This document shows positions 1 through 8,827 of a stretch of DNA of 64,000 nt, one piece after another. Under the pieces are notes generated by a model, which saw only the letters and a list, made by a program, of their open reading frames with translations, was not told the origin of the DNA and did no database searches. Source of the DNA: Acidaminococcus fermentans_A (GTDB lineage Bacteria; Bacillota; Negativicutes; Acidaminococcales; Acidaminococcaceae); the NCBI RefSeq assembly GCF_052216985.1, contig NZ_JBQOUY010000006.1, positions 36,499 to 100,498 on the forward strand, read 5' to 3'. The position numbers were made by a program, and so were the translations under genes. The first letter of the stretch is position 1. The number at the start of each line of letters is the position of its first letter.

Positions 1-996
1 TGCAAAATCTTCCGAGCCATACTTGATTTCGGGCGCAGGTGCAATCTGATTCTCAGGGATAATATCTTGGGCCTCTTTCAGCATTTTATCAACGAAATCA
101 GGGGTGGTAGACAGTGAAGGAATCGTATTGATAACATTGTAATCAATCTGGGCATTGAAAGCCTTGGCCATACCCGCAATCACTTCCTGATAGCGTTTTT
201 CCAGATAGATCCGATTTTTTTCATCATAAGTCCTCAGGCTGCATTTCATAGTCACCGTATCAGGAATTACATTATAGGAATCCCCTGTCAGCAATGAAAC
301 GATAGAAAAAATATTATGGTCAAACACATTGGTTTCGCGTGCCGTGACACTGTTTAAGAGGTTATACAGCTGAACAGCCATGTTGACAGGATCTTTTCCC
401 TCGAATGGTCTTGCCCCATGAGACCCTTTTCCGTGGATGACTACATCAAAAGAAGTATTGGAAGCAAACATCTTGCCTTTCCCATACCCGAGACGTCCCA
501 AAGGGGCTTTTGCGTTGACATGCATCCGCATCCCCGTATCGATTCCATATTTTTCCAGGAAGCCTTCGTCCACAAGTCTCTTGGCCCCCTGCCCTGTTTC
601 TTCTGCAGCCTGGAAAAGGCCAATGATACGGCCCTGCACACAGCTTTGTTTCAGCAGTATCAAAGCTCCCAAGAGCATGGATGCATTGAGATCGTGACCA
701 CAGCAGTGTGCTTTGCCAGGGATTTTCGAAGAGAAAGGAAGACCACTTTCTTCGTCCATCGGCAAGGCATCCATCTCAGCCCTTATCATGTAAGTCTTGC
801 CAGGACCATTCTCAATCACAGCGATCAGGCTCCCTGCAAATTCTTCCCAATGGATCCCGGCTTGATCCAGTTCCTTTTCAATTGCACTTTTCGTATGACT
901 CAATTCAAATCCTATTTCCGGATGAGTATGGATTTTTCTTCTAAAAGCAATCAATAAAGGTTCAAGTTCCTGAGCTTTTTTTAAGAACTGATTCAT
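1..996 (-). CDS. M20-family amidohydrolase, C-terminus beyond the window edge
   Basis: Open reading frame running off the left edge; 332 codons are present. It begins ATG at 996 with a GAGGGGG ribosome site about 7 bases upstream. M20D-type metal-site motifs are readable: RAEMDALPMDEESG near residue 100, then HCCGHDLNAS and FQAAEETGQGA. The usual second histidine of HxCGHDxH is replaced by Asn. Members hydrolyse amide bonds of N-acyl amino acids or small peptides using two metal ions, and are cytoplasmic. It is divergent from the LysR gene at 1281 and shares a control sequence with the 4422 operon. The substrate cannot be read from sequence. Family is certain; activity is inferred. Confidence 0.88.
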   Translation of the reverse strand, partial: MNQFLKKAQELEPLLIAFRRKIHTHPEIGFELSHTKSAIEKELDQAGIHWEEFAGSLIAVIENGPGKTYMIRAEMDALPMDEESGLPFSSKIPGKAHCCGHDLNASMLLGALILLKQSCVQGRIIGLFQAAEETGQGAKRLVDEGFLEKYGIDTGMRMHVNAKAPLGRLGYGKGKMFASNTSFDVVIHGKGSHGARPFEGKDPVNMAVQLYNLLNSVTARETNVFDHNIFSIVSLLTGDSYNVIPDTVTMKCSLRTYDEKNRIYLEKRYQEVIAGMAKAFNAQIDYNVINTIPSLSTTPDFVDKMLKEAQDIIPENQIAPAPEIKYGSEDFA

Positions 997-1131
997 GATA
1001 TCCCCCTCTATTTCAGATGCTCATTGTTAAAGTTTGATCCGTAAAAAGAGCATTTAACAAAAACTGTTTTTAATGGTTTGGATTGTTTCATTTTCAACTT
1101 CACATAAATTTTACATATTTTTGTTTTAAAG

Positions 1132-1177
1132 TTCCAACATGTATTTCTCTTATCTTTCTACAGGCTTATACCTGTTA
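1132..1177. promoter_or_regulatory. Putative LysR operator, copy 1 of a shared control sequence
   Basis: Between the divergent M20 gene and LysR gene lies a block starting TTCCAAC and ending in the palindrome ACAGG-N7-CCTGT (1160-1175). Nearly the same block recurs at 4506-4550, upstream of the URO-D/M24 operon. The palindrome has the T-N11-A character expected of LysR-type binding sites. A likely -10 for the LysR gene (TATAAT, 1248-1253) lies 70 bases to the right. Confidence 0.6.
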
Positions 1178-1280
1178 AAGACTTTGTAAAAAAATCTGCC
1201 AAAAAAGGCAAATCCACGATGATATTATGATAAAACAAGCAATATGCTATAATAAATAAAACCAAGAAGGAGGAAAAACC

Positions 1281-2231
1281 TTGATCAGCTTTCTGAATCT
1301 CCAATATTTTCTTCTGCTGTCAGAAGAACTAAATTTCAATAATACGGCGAAAAAGCTCCATGTGACCCAGCAGACTTTGAGCGGACATATCAAAAAGATG
1401 GAACACAGTCTGGGTGTAAAACTATTTAATTATGGACCGCCCCTGGAAATCACACCGGCAGTGCTTTTGTTGAAGACCCATGCGGAAATCCTGCTGAACC
1501 AGAAGAAAAAAATGGAGATGGATATTGCCAAATTCAAGACATCCCAAAGCGGTTCACTGAAACTTGGCTGTACGTATTCACGGGCTCAATTCATGATGCC
1601 TCAAATTATCCGAGACTTCCAGCAAAAATACCCTCTTGTCCAGTTTCAGATGTTCGAAGGGAATACGCCGGAAATCGAGGATTTGTTGCTCAAGAAGCAT
1701 TTGGATGTCACCATCGGCTATATCCCGGAAACACAAAAAGGGATCACCAGCCTCCCGCTCTATGATGATCCCTTTATACTCGTTGTCCATCCTTCTGTAC
1801 TCAGCAAAAGTTTCCCCAGCCGCAATTCCAATCAATTCCGTTTTTACAATGAGCAATATATCCGAGATATCCTTTCCCATTGTCCCTACATCACCATGTC
1901 CCAAAATACCTTAGTGGGGGAAATCGGGCGGGACTATATGAAAAAGCTCGGGATCACTCCCGTCCAGGAAATGGAGGTCCGGGATGTGGGGACCATGCTG
2001 TCCCTATGTTATGCAGAAATGGGCTTTATGCTGTGTCCGAAGACACTGGCGGCCTGCTGCCATTATCCTTTTTCCAAAGAGCATATCATCTATCCGCTTC
2101 CCGGCCATATCGGTAAGACCCTGGCCATCAACTTTCCTTCAGAAGGAGCCAATAATCCTATATTGAAAGCATTTATCCAGATTGTCCGAGAAAATCTCCA
2201 TGATTACCTCACCGATGTCGAGAAAGGATGA
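1281..2231 (+). CDS. LysR-family transcriptional regulator
   Basis: 316 residues. The N-terminal winged helix-turn-helix is seen in residues 1-60 (NTAKKLHVTQQTLSGHIKKM), followed by a periplasmic-binding-protein-like effector domain. The start is TTG at 1281, chosen because AGAAGGAGG lies immediately upstream at the right distance and no ATG fits. Its 3' end overlaps the convergent M24 gene by 23 bp. Placed between an M20 amidohydrolase and an M24/URO-D operon that share a palindromic site, it probably controls both; the ligand is unknown. Confidence 0.92.
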   Translation: MISFLNLQYFLLLSEELNFNNTAKKLHVTQQTLSGHIKKMEHSLGVKLFNYGPPLEITPAVLLLKTHAEILLNQKKKMEMDIAKFKTSQSGSLKLGCTYSRAQFMMPQIIRDFQQKYPLVQFQMFEGNTPEIEDLLLKKHLDVTIGYIPETQKGITSLPLYDDPFILVVHPSVLSKSFPSRNSNQFRFYNEQYIRDILSHCPYITMSQNTLVGEIGRDYMKKLGITPVQEMEVRDVGTMLSLCYAEMGFMLCPKTLAACCHYPFSKEHIIYPLPGHIGKTLAINFPSEGANNPILKAFIQIVRENLHDYLTDVEKG

Positions 2232-3396
2232 TTTTCCCCGCTTCGAACTGTGTCAGTCTTTCATACCCGTCTTCCGTAATAAGGACCGTATCGGAATGGC
2301 GGACGCCGCCCCATGCTTTATCCATCAGCCCTGGCTCCACCGTGATGACCATTCCCGGAGCCAGGGGAATTATATTTTGAGGATCCAACGAGGGGAACTC
2401 GTGGGCTGAACACCCTACCCCATGACCCACACGGCCAGGGAGGATTTTTTCAAAGCCCGCCTCACTGTACACTTTGGCCGCTGCAAAATACAGGTCTTTG
2501 AACAGGGTCCCTGGCTTCAAAATTTGGAAAACCGCTTCCCGCGCCCGCAGCATACTGTCATAGGCATGCTGTTTGAATCCATCCAAATGCCCGATGATGA
2601 TGGTCCGCTCGTTTTCTGCATGGTAGCCATCCGTCTTGGCCCAGGCCATGGGAAGCGTCAAATCGCCTTCTTTGGGGTAATAATGTCTGGGACAGTCACA
2701 GCCATAAGCAATATGGCCTTCTGACAGGCACCACACATGGAGGCTGTCGATCATCCCGCCTTCGCTGGTCCCATAGCCGCAGACTTCGCTGTCCCGGAAT
2801 TTTTTGTGCCACAGTTTCCGCATGGCATATTGGCCCTCAGTACTGGCTTCTGCTTCTGAATACCCCTGACTGAGATATTCAATCGCTGTTTTTACACCTA
2901 AATCTACCAACTCAGACGATCTGCGGATCCTGCTGATTTCATAGGGATCTTTGATCAATTTATGATGGTCGAGGATGGAGGAAATGGCTTGGATCCCCTC
3001 CGGCTTGATCTTCTGCAAGATATTTTTATATCGGGTAAAGGAGATATAATCCGTCTCCAGCCCTAAAATCCCTTGGCATTTTCCCAGCAGCAGATGGATG
3101 GCTTTCTCCGGTTCCTTGGCCAAAGAAGGGACATCCCCCCACATGCCATAAGTCTCGATCCGATCGATGCAGCTTTCTTCCCGTGCATGGTTCATCCGGA
3201 GACAGTGGACCAAAAGGATCGGTTCACCATCCTGTTCCATGATGAAAAAGACGGGCATGGAATTCAGCACTGGATTGAAACCCGTAAAATACATGATATT
3301 CTCTGGCTTTTCCAGGATAACGGCTCCCATCCCTCGAGAGATCATTGTCTTCCTAAGCTTATCAATCCTTTTCTTGATAAATGCTTTTACTTCCAC
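2209..3396 (-). CDS. M24 (creatinase/aminopeptidase P-fold) protein with substituted metal ligands
   Basis: 395 residues with the creatinase N-terminal domain (1-150) and the C-terminal pita-bread domain. GHGVGCSAHEFP (324-335), ITVEPG (351-356) and VLITEDGYERLT are clear. Of the five metal ligands of true M24 peptidases (D, D, H, E, E), the aligned residues are Met250, Glu261, His325, Glu354 and Ser368, so the dimetal centre is unlikely to be intact. This pattern resembles creatinase-type C-N hydrolases, which work without metal, rather than Xaa-Pro aminopeptidases. It lies 27 bp downstream of the URO-D-family gene, so they are likely cotranscribed. The substrate is unknown; a small guanidino, amide or ectoine-like compound is possible. 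Confidence 0.85.
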   Translation of the reverse strand: MEVKAFIKKRIDKLRKTMISRGMGAVILEKPENIMYFTGFNPVLNSMPVFFIMEQDGEPILLVHCLRMNHAREESCIDRIETYGMWGDVPSLAKEPEKAIHLLLGKCQGILGLETDYISFTRYKNILQKIKPEGIQAISSILDHHKLIKDPYEISRIRRSSELVDLGVKTAIEYLSQGYSEAEASTEGQYAMRKLWHKKFRDSEVCGYGTSEGGMIDSLHVWCLSEGHIAYGCDCPRHYYPKEGDLTLPMAWAKTDGYHAENERTIIIGHLDGFKQHAYDSMLRAREAVFQILKPGTLFKDLYFAAAKVYSEAGFEKILPGRVGHGVGCSAHEFPSLDPQNIIPLAPGMVITVEPGLMDKAWGGVRHSDTVLITEDGYERLTQFEAGKIILSRHR

Positions 3397-3423
3397 AATG
3401 ATCCCTCCCTGCTGTTTTATTTA

Positions 3424-4422
3424 TTATACCAGCAGGGCCTGTTCGATTTCTACCTTTACTTTTTTCACATAAGCCAGCATCTCTTTATCCAGCGGATACC
3501 GGATGACGCAGCCAGGTGCCAGGATCAGATGCCGGCCGCCCGTCTGTTTGATGGATTCATAGATTTCGTTGCGGATCTCGTTCTTTCTGTGGTTCGTGAT
3601 GTCCATCCGTTCGATCCCACACATCAGGGTCTTGCCAGTACAAACCTGGGCTTCTCCCATGGACGGAAGGCTCTGCCAAGCATGGTAATTGAAGATTTGG
3701 ACCGGGTAATCCTTTAACAAGTCGAACATGATCTCATCCCCATGGGCGTGGAGCACATTGCACCATCCCGGGGAAGCCTCCAGGACCGCTTTGTCATAGG
3801 GAGCCCCATATTCTTCATAGAATCCCTCATCGCTCTTTGCATAGGAAGACAATTGGGTGGCAAAGAAAATCCCATCAGCCCCCATCTCGATGACTCTCTG
3901 GACCAATTTGCAGGTAGTCGCAGTGATGGCTTTCAGCGCCTGATGGACTTCTTTCCCGTACCCATTTTTTATGTATTCCTGTACTTTGTTGCCGCACAGT
4001 TTATTGGCCGTAGTGATCGGGCTGAACGCCGTGAAGACCACAGGGACTTCCTCCCCCTGCAGTTTTTCCAGCAGCAGGGCCAAATAAGTCTGTTCCCGTT
4101 TCAAGGCCCCTTCTTCAATGGAGACTTCCCGGATCTTCAGCCAGTCCTCCCCACTGTGTACAGGCGTGGTGACGATCTTGGCTACCCCGCCGGAAAGGAC
4201 TTCGGAATAGTCGATCTCACAGCCATAATCCTCAATGCTGTACATGCCATTGTTCATGGTTTTGATGATATCTACATCGTATTCTTTGTAAAAACGATAC
4301 GTTTCTTCTGCAATGGCTTCCGGATCCCGATCCACTCCCGGCACATGGCTCCACATCGAATAGGGGATATGATCTGTCTTTTCTCCCTTTAAAACGGCCT
4401 GGATCAATTCTTTCTTCGTCAT
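3424..4422 (-). CDS. Uroporphyrinogen decarboxylase (URO-D) family protein
   Basis: 332 residues with a TIM-barrel URO-D-like pattern. Features include the N-terminal KGEKTDHIPYSMWSH, a central GADGIFFATQLSS, a histidine-bearing NVLHAHGDEI, and a C-terminal GGRHLILAPGCVIRYP. Members outside heme synthesis are usually corrinoid- or cofactor-dependent methyltransferases (MtaA/CmuA-like). No corrinoid protein or heme gene is near, so heme synthesis is unlikely. It is the first gene of a probable two-gene operon with the M24 protein. Start ATG at 4422 has AGAGGGAG upstream. The coupling suggests demethylation or cleavage of a small methylated nitrogen compound; this is inference. Confidence 0.85.
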   Translation of the reverse strand: MTKKELIQAVLKGEKTDHIPYSMWSHVPGVDRDPEAIAEETYRFYKEYDVDIIKTMNNGMYSIEDYGCEIDYSEVLSGGVAKIVTTPVHSGEDWLKIREVSIEEGALKREQTYLALLLEKLQGEEVPVVFTAFSPITTANKLCGNKVQEYIKNGYGKEVHQALKAITATTCKLVQRVIEMGADGIFFATQLSSYAKSDEGFYEEYGAPYDKAVLEASPGWCNVLHAHGDEIMFDLLKDYPVQIFNYHAWQSLPSMGEAQVCTGKTLMCGIERMDITNHRKNEIRNEIYESIKQTGGRHLILAPGCVIRYPLDKEMLAYVKKVKVEIEQALLV

Positions 4423-4505
4423 CTAAACTCCCTCTTTCCAATTCCATTCGGCTTTCAGAATAAGAAATTATCTATGATTTAATGTTAATTAAATATTCTT
4501 TTTAT

Positions 4506-4550
4506 TTCCAACGGTATTTTTTCTGATTCCTTACAGGTGAATGCCTGTTG
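4506..4550. promoter_or_regulatory. Putative LysR operator, copy 2 of the shared control sequence
   Basis: Starts TTCCAAC and ends in ACAGG-N7-CCTGT (4533-4548), matching 1132-1177 over most positions with a one-base gap. It lies about 85 bp upstream of the URO-D/M24 operon start, a usual distance for a LysR activation site. Confidence 0.6.
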
Positions 4551-4606
4551 CAGCAGATTGGAAACGAAAGAGTCCTCTCGCTGAAACAAAGGATACTTTT
4601 ACAAAT

Positions 4607-4642
4607 AAAAAGGACGGATAGAAATGATTCACTCTATCCGTC
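4607..4642 (-). terminator. Intrinsic terminator of the C69/YfcC unit
   Basis: On the minus strand a 10-bp perfect stem (GACGGATAGA with TCTATCCGTC) and 10-nt loop is followed by CTTTTTATTT. It lies just past the stop of the C69 gene. Confidence 0.85.
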
Positions 4643-4678
4643 TATATAAAACATTGGCGGCTTATTCTGCCCCCATCC

Positions 4679-6064
4679 TTACAGGATGTCCATCTTTGTC
4701 ACTTCTGCATACTTTTTCAGGAAATCTGCCCGAGGGCCGCACAGTTCTCTGACGCCGATAGCCTGCAGCTCTTCCTTGATCCGCCCGTATTCCTCCCGGG
4801 CGAAACGACCTGCCTTGGCGGAGCATTCTGCCATCACCTTGGATAGGATCCGTTCCTTCTCTGCGTCCTCTGCCCCGGCAGCCTGCTTTTCAGCAGCAGA
4901 AGCCATCGCTTCGATTTCCGCTTCGATTTCCTTTACCTTCTCCTGGACCCTGGGCGCAAAGCGGTCATAATCGATCCCGATGATCTTGGCCAGCTGGTCC
5001 ATCTGCCACCACAGGGAGTCTTCTGAAAAAGTCCCTTCCGCAAAAGCCATTTCCGCAGGCAGGGGAACCCCCGGATAAGCCGGGAGATAGAGAGAACAAC
5101 AAGGCTGGGAATAGGCTTCTCTCACCACGGTACCAATGCCATCCTGGTACCAAGCAATCATGGAAGAAGCGGTCTGGCTCATATCCCATTGGAGGGCATG
5201 ACGGCAGACGGTGGGCAGATAGCCGGTGGAAGCGCCGTAACGAGGCTGCAGCACCGGGTCATCTTCGTAATGGTCCCGGAAGATTGCCTTCAGGCTGTCC
5301 AAATCATGGAGCTTCTTTTCCTGAGACAGCTGTCTGACCCGCCGCCACCGAGGGATAGCCAGGGTCTGTGCTGCAAAATCCTTCATATAAGCTTTGGAGA
5401 AATTGAAAGGTTCATCCGGCAGCAGCCACCCGTTTTCCCGTGCATGGGCCTCCAGGTCGGGAGACGCCAGTTCCAGATCCTTTTCCAGGGTATAGCAGTT
5501 CCCGATATTGAAGACCCCCGTCGGTACCCGTTTGGCGGCATACCGCCGGCCGGCCGTTTCCAGCACCCAGATTTCCTGGGGGTCCATGATGATGTAGGAG
5601 TTTTCATAATGGGACTGGTACAGGACACTGGCATTCCTCAGCTGGCCATATTCTTCCAGCAGAGCCACGATTACATCCAGGGCTTCCCGGGCAGTCGCTC
5701 CTCTCTCCAGTCCCAGCCGGAGCAGATCCATCCCCAGGATCCCTTCTGCCTTTTCGCAGTCCTTATCCCGGGAATTTTCTGCCTCGTTGCCGATCACCAC
5801 GCCCTGGTCATTGACCCCCATTTCGAATCCATACATCCAATAGGGTTTCGATCCCAGGACCCCATAGGTATGGCTGACTTGCGGGATCTCCATCCCTGTG
5901 ATCGCCAGCATTTCGCCGGCTGCGTGGTCAGCCGGAGGGAACCACTGCAGAGGCTGGGCTTCTCCTATGGGACGGTCACTGTTCTTTGCCATCATATGGC
6001 TGCGGCAGGCACTGCTGTCGGCAGCTACAGCCAGGGTATCGCAGGAAAGCAATTCATGCATCAT
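4679..6064 (-). CDS. C69-family (secernin-type) dipeptidase/Ntn hydrolase
   Basis: 461 residues. The N-terminus contains LLSCDTLAV with Cys8 as predicted nucleophile and KNSDRP at 27-32. This combination is characteristic of the secernin branch of peptidase family C69. Maturation would remove residues before Cys8, as in N-terminal nucleophile hydrolases. Members cleave dipeptides or related amides. An Ala/Glu-rich helix (about residues 365-415) precedes the C-terminus. It is 13 bp downstream of a YfcC transporter gene, so a transporter/hydrolase pair is implied. A terminator follows. Substrate not determinable. Confidence 0.88.
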   Translation of the reverse strand: MMHELLSCDTLAVAADSSACRSHMMAKNSDRPIGEAQPLQWFPPADHAAGEMLAITGMEIPQVSHTYGVLGSKPYWMYGFEMGVNDQGVVIGNEAENSRDKDCEKAEGILGMDLLRLGLERGATAREALDVIVALLEEYGQLRNASVLYQSHYENSYIIMDPQEIWVLETAGRRYAAKRVPTGVFNIGNCYTLEKDLELASPDLEAHARENGWLLPDEPFNFSKAYMKDFAAQTLAIPRWRRVRQLSQEKKLHDLDSLKAIFRDHYEDDPVLQPRYGASTGYLPTVCRHALQWDMSQTASSMIAWYQDGIGTVVREAYSQPCCSLYLPAYPGVPLPAEMAFAEGTFSEDSLWWQMDQLAKIIGIDYDRFAPRVQEKVKEIEAEIEAMASAAEKQAAGAEDAEKERILSKVMAECSAKAGRFAREEYGRIKEELQAIGVRELCGPRADFLKKYAEVTKMDIL

Positions 6065-6077
6065 TTATCCACCTTTC

Positions 6078-7469
6078 TTAAAACGGACCATAATTCATGG
6101 TCACTGCAATATAGAGGAACACCAATTGCAGCAGGAAAAATACGACTTGCAGAGGGATGATGAACTTGTACCAGATCTTCAGGGGCACTTTGGCCAGGCC
6201 GCAGTAAATCAGCAGGGTACCATTGGTGAACCAGAACGTGTTAGAAATCCCATCGCCGAACTGGAACGCCAGCACAGCCGTCTGCCGGGTGATATGGAGC
6301 ATGTCCGCCAGCGGGATCATGATGGGCATCACGGCCATTGCCTGCCCGCTCCCAGAAGGGATCAGGGCATTGATGAACAGATTGACGATGAACATCCCCA
6401 CCGCTGAACTGTACGTGGAGGCCGTTCCCATCAGGCTGGACAAACCATGGACAAGGGGATCCACCAGGCCCCCGTCCGCCATGACCACCTGGATGGAACG
6501 GGCCAGGCCAATGATCAGTGCACCGGGGAAAGCATCCTGTGCTCCCTTGACCATGGCATTGGTCATATCCGTTGCACTCATCCGGTTGATGATGCCAACG
6601 GCAGTGGCACCGATCAGGAAGATCGCCCCCATTTCATTGAAGGACCATTTGTAGGTCAAGAGGCCGAAGATAGTGAACGCAAAGCAGGCTGCCATGATCA
6701 GCAGAGAGAGGGTCTTGGTCCCGTCCATATGGACATCGTCCGGGATGGAGATCTGTAAGCCGCTCTGGTCGATATCTTTCATCAGAGATTGGGACGGATC
6801 TTTCTTGATTTTGGCTGCATAGCGCAGGACCCAGAACATGCTGAGGGCCGTGATGATTACCAGGACGGCCAGCCGCAATTCCCACCCGGAAAACATAGGT
6901 AGTTTGGCAATGACATCGGCCGTTCCCACAGTATACACATTGAACGGTCCCACGGCGAAAGAAACCAGGCAGGCATACCCTGAAATGGCCATCCCCACCA
7001 GGGAATCATAGCCCAGAGCCAGCGACAGGGAAATGATGATCGGTACAAAGGGGATGATTTGTTCCGACCAGCCCAGGATACCGCCGATGACACAGAAGAC
7101 TCCCATGACCACAGCCAGGATCCACTGGCTGGAAATCTTGTGGGACAGCAGCAGCAGCGATTTGATGCCCGCTCCGATGGCTCCCGTCCGGTTGTACACC
7201 TCGACGACGCCCCCAATGATCATGACCACGAACATCATGGTGGCGGCGCCTTCCAGCCCTTTAGGAATGGAACGGTACATTTCCAGGAAGGAAACAGGCG
7301 TCCTCGGGACCGGATGATAGCTGTCCGCGATGACCACGCTCAGGCCATTGATCTTCTCCCGGTCATAGGCCCCCGGTGCCACAAAATAAGAGACAATGGT
7401 GCACAGAAGGACAATCACCAGCAAAACCAGATAGGGATTGAAATTGACCCCATCTTTCTTTTTCCCCAT
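6078..7469 (-). CDS. YfcC-family membrane transporter (copy 1)
   Basis: 463 residues, about 12 hydrophobic segments. Family marks are an N-terminal NPYLVLLVIVLLCTIVSYF helix, then VAPGAYDR, a central GWSEQIIPFVPIIISLSLAL helix, and NALIPSGSGQAMAVMPIM near residue 375. YfcC proteins belong to the DcuC/AbgT-like ion transporter group and import amino acids, peptides or carboxylates. It is transcribed with the C69 hydrolase downstream. A likely -10 (TATAAT) is at 7505-7510 on the minus strand. Probably regulated by the adjacent LysR protein; substrate unknown. Confidence 0.9.
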   Translation of the reverse strand: MGKKKDGVNFNPYLVLLVIVLLCTIVSYFVAPGAYDREKINGLSVVIADSYHPVPRTPVSFLEMYRSIPKGLEGAATMMFVVMIIGGVVEVYNRTGAIGAGIKSLLLLSHKISSQWILAVVMGVFCVIGGILGWSEQIIPFVPIIISLSLALGYDSLVGMAISGYACLVSFAVGPFNVYTVGTADVIAKLPMFSGWELRLAVLVIITALSMFWVLRYAAKIKKDPSQSLMKDIDQSGLQISIPDDVHMDGTKTLSLLIMAACFAFTIFGLLTYKWSFNEMGAIFLIGATAVGIINRMSATDMTNAMVKGAQDAFPGALIIGLARSIQVVMADGGLVDPLVHGLSSLMGTASTYSSAVGMFIVNLFINALIPSGSGQAMAVMPIMIPLADMLHITRQTAVLAFQFGDGISNTFWFTNGTLLIYCGLAKVPLKIWYKFIIPLQVVFFLLQLVFLYIAVTMNYGPF

Positions 7470-7682
7470 AACAAAAACCTCCCCAATAGAATAAGATAAT
7501 TTTTATTATACCACTCTTTATAATTTTTCGATATGATTCATAATTTTCTTAATTATTGTAAAGATTCGATAGGCCTATAATAAAAAAGAACCATTGTGTC
7601 CATCTATCAAAAAAATCTCTCAGGCTCCGATGCTGAAACCTGGGGGAATCTCAAAAACCGGCAGTCAGGGAAGCTGCTCTTT

Positions 7683-8654
7683 TCACCGGAGGATCGCATC
7701 CACCACGTGAAAACTGCAGGGATCGTCCTGTCCCACCTTCTGTGCCACCGCTTTGGCCAATCCGATCAGCTTCTTCTCTTCTTTGGATAGTTTCCGATCC
7801 TTCAGCCAGGCGATGATGACCTGGCGGTTGACCAGTTCCCTTTCTGTCGTGAAAAAGCACATATCGTCTGCGATTCCCAGCTGCAGAGGAGTGTGGCAGG
7901 GGGTAATGCAGAGCTGATCGGTTATGGAACAGATCCGGACCAGGGTCTGGTGGCGGTCGTATTCCTGGTACACAGCTGGATGGATCTTAGCCACCGCGAA
8001 GATCTGTTCTGCGATCCGCCGGGTGCCCCGGCCTTCTTTCACCAAATTGAATTCGGTCCCCTTCAGCATCTGGGGCGAAATATAATAGGGGGAATACAGG
8101 GAATTTTGTGACAGATCGAATTTACGGGCAAACGAAGAGTGCTTGGAGGCTCCGATTACCACGTAATCATCCGCCAGTTTCTCCCATGCCAGGGACTCCG
8201 TGTTCACCGGAAGGGTATAGAGAGCCAGGTCGATGGTGCCATCCAGCAAATAATTTTCCAGCATCTCACTGTAGCCTTCCACCGTTTTCAGCCGATGATC
8301 CGGACAGGCGCTGTGGAACAGAGGGAGCAGGAGCGGCAGTACATTGGCCCCTCTTTCCCCGGGAATCCCCAGCGTAACGGTCTCTTTCTTTGCCTCCGAC
8401 ATGGCCTCCATATTCTTCAGCAGGATGTCTTCCAACGCCAGGATCTTCTCTCCATCTGCCAGGAACACTTTTCCTGCTTCGGTAAGGATCATGCGCCGTT
8501 TCTCTCTGGTGAACAGTTTGATTTTCAGTCTGGCCTCCATTTTGTTGAGCGCCTTCAGCAAAGCCGGCTGAGAGATGAACAGGGCTGCCGCGGCCCGGCT
8601 GACATTGCCTTCCTGGGCGATCATCTTCATGTAGCGGATGTAATCTGTATTCAT
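7683..8654 (-). CDS. LysR-family transcriptional regulator
   Basis: 323 residues with an N-terminal HTH (EGNVSRAAAALFISQPALLKA) and a LysR substrate-binding domain. It stands between the YfcC/C69 pair on its left and the divergent C45/YfcC/YfcC/M20 unit on its right, the position expected of their regulator. About 210 bp separate its stop from the start of the left transporter. A palindrome overlaps its own -10, which suggests autoregulation. Confidence 0.92.
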   Translation of the reverse strand: MNTDYIRYMKMIAQEGNVSRAAAALFISQPALLKALNKMEARLKIKLFTREKRRMILTEAGKVFLADGEKILALEDILLKNMEAMSEAKKETVTLGIPGERGANVLPLLLPLFHSACPDHRLKTVEGYSEMLENYLLDGTIDLALYTLPVNTESLAWEKLADDYVVIGASKHSSFARKFDLSQNSLYSPYYISPQMLKGTEFNLVKEGRGTRRIAEQIFAVAKIHPAVYQEYDRHQTLVRICSITDQLCITPCHTPLQLGIADDMCFFTTERELVNRQVIIAWLKDRKLSKEEKKLIGLAKAVAQKVGQDDPCSFHVVDAILR

Positions 8655-8675
8655 GGTACCCCCTCCCTTCCTCTT

Positions 8676-8744
8676 ATTATAACCATCGGTTATGATTTTT
8701 CTAACTAGAATATAGTATCTTTCTCCAAAGGATATTCCTATAAT
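8676..8744. promoter_or_regulatory. Divergent promoter region with palindrome between LysR and C45 gene
   Basis: A minus-strand -10 TATAAT (8676-8681) for the LysR gene overlaps the palindrome ATAACC-ATC-GGTTAT (8679-8693). A plus-strand TATAAT (8739-8744) faces the C45 gene and lacks a good -35, as in activator-dependent promoters. CCTATAATAAAA at this plus-strand -10 also occurs at 7574-7585 left of the LysR gene. Confidence 0.45.
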
Positions 8745-8827
8745 AAAACTGACAATAGTGATAAATGTCGCGCAATGATTCTTTTGTATTGTAAGCTAGA
8801 TGAAAAATCATGAGGGAGGATTTCGGC

